From: Cytophagales bacterium
Lineage (GTDB): Bacteria > Bacteroidota > Bacteroidia > Cytophagales > Cyclobacteriaceae
Length of the DNA stretch: 7,276 bases
Direction of reading: 5' to 3'
NCBI GenBank assembly: GCA_024643485.1
Contig: JAHEMU010000132.1
Location: 1-7,276 of the forward strand
The notes beneath the pieces were generated by a model. That model had not been told where the DNA came from. It did not search any database and worked only from the letters and a program-made list of their open reading frames with translations. Within the stretch, counting starts at the first letter, position 1. Each line of letters begins with the position of its first letter. Positions 7,004-7,276 of the stretch are shown piece by piece. Position numbers and translations under genes: made by a program.

Positions 7004-7276
7004 GTGAAAAAGTATTTATTCTATATCATTTTGCCATTTTTTCTGGCATGTAATGTTCCCAACGACGATAAGGGTTTGCAATTAATGGGAATCAAGGAAC
7101 CGGTAGAAATTATTAGAGACCAGTGGGGAATCAATCATATTTACGCAAAAAACCAGCAAGATTTGTTCTTCGCTCAAGGGTATGCCGCTGCAAAAGATCG
7201 TCTTTTTCAATTCGAAATATGGAGAAGACAATCCACTGGAACCGTAGCGGAAATTTTGGGTGAGCGTGAATTAAAA
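7004..7276 (+). CDS. Penicillin-acylase-family lipoprotein (S45 Ntn hydrolase), 3'-truncated by window edge
   Basis: Ninety-one codons are visible and the frame runs off the right edge. The start is inferred to be GTG at 7004: an in-frame TAA lies at 6989-6991, the next ATG is codon 28, and the GTG reading gives a complete lipoprotein signal (KK, a hydrophobic stretch, then FLAC with Cys16). Acylation at Cys16 would anchor the protein to a membrane. From about residue 34, VEIIRDQWGINHIYA and then FAQGYAAAKDRLFQFE and WRRQSTGTVAEILGE match the opening of the alpha chain of penicillin acylases (PF01804). These enzymes are made as a precursor that cleaves itself to expose a catalytic Ser at the beta-chain N terminus; that residue lies beyond the window, so activity cannot be verified. 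Family members hydrolyse amides such as acyl-homoserine lactones, N-acyl amino acids or beta-lactam side chains, and the substrate here is unknown. The preceding 129 bp separate it from the divergent receiver gene. Confidence 0.88.
   Translation, partial: MKKYLFYIILPFFLACNVPNDDKGLQLMGIKEPVEIIRDQWGINHIYAKNQQDLFFAQGYAAAKDRLFQFEIWRRQSTGTVAEILGERELK

Noticed and set aside
5280..7276. Beta-lactam resistance pair (beta-lactamase-like hydrolase plus penicillin acylase)
   Set aside because: Both names reflect broad families. The hydrolase lacks AmpC-type YxN and KTG motifs, the acylase is cut before its catalytic residue, and the two are on opposite strands with a receiver gene between.
1..7276. CRISPR arrays, tRNA or rRNA genes, insertion sequences, phage or defence genes
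   Set aside because: No regularly spaced direct repeats, cloverleaf sequences, transposase-like frames or nuclease/helicase motifs were seen; nearly all of the window is explained by six ordinary genes.

Overview
This AT-rich window is most likely chromosomal DNA from a member of the Bacteroidota, probably a marine or otherwise aquatic Flavobacteriia/Cytophagia-type organism. Four points suggest this. Signal peptides mostly begin M-K-K, start codons lack clear purine-rich Shine-Dalgarno sequences, the exported enzymes (GH29 alpha-L-fucosidase, S9B dipeptidyl peptidase, penicillin-acylase lipoprotein) are typical of the phylum, and one upstream region holds a plausible -33 TTTG / -7 TAnnTTTG-like promoter. 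No RNA gene or marker is present, so the genus cannot be named.

Layout, left to right: (1) the 3' two-thirds or so of a YgiQ-family radical SAM gene on the + strand, cut by the left edge; (2) a 50-bp convergent gap with a weak hairpin; (3) a secreted GH29 alpha-L-fucosidase on the - strand with a GTG start; (4) a 183-bp divergent intergenic region with an 8-bp inverted repeat and a candidate promoter for the next gene; (5) a secreted S9B dipeptidyl peptidase IV on the + strand; (6) a PF00144 serine hydrolase (beta-lactamase/DD-peptidase fold) on the - strand, whose stop codon directly abuts the peptidase stop codon; (7) a stand-alone CheY-like receiver, also on the - strand and 65 bp upstream of the hydrolase, so possibly co-transcribed with it; (8) a 129-bp divergent gap; (9) the first 91 codons of a penicillin-acylase-family lipoprotein on the + strand, with a GTG start, cut by the right edge.

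Four of the six genes encode enzymes with export signals that act on sugars, peptides or amides outside the cytoplasm, so the segment looks like scattered scavenging and envelope functions. Gene orientation alternates and there are no SusC/SusD partners, sulfatases, transposases, phage genes or CRISPR repeats. I read it as ordinary core/accessory chromosome and found no convincing new multi-gene system. The points most worth checking are the GTGA overlap between a nine-codon leader frame and the penicillin acylase start, the zero-base convergent stop-stop junction, the GWSGGG nucleophile elbow of the peptidase, and the additional conserved-looking cysteine set in the radical SAM protein.
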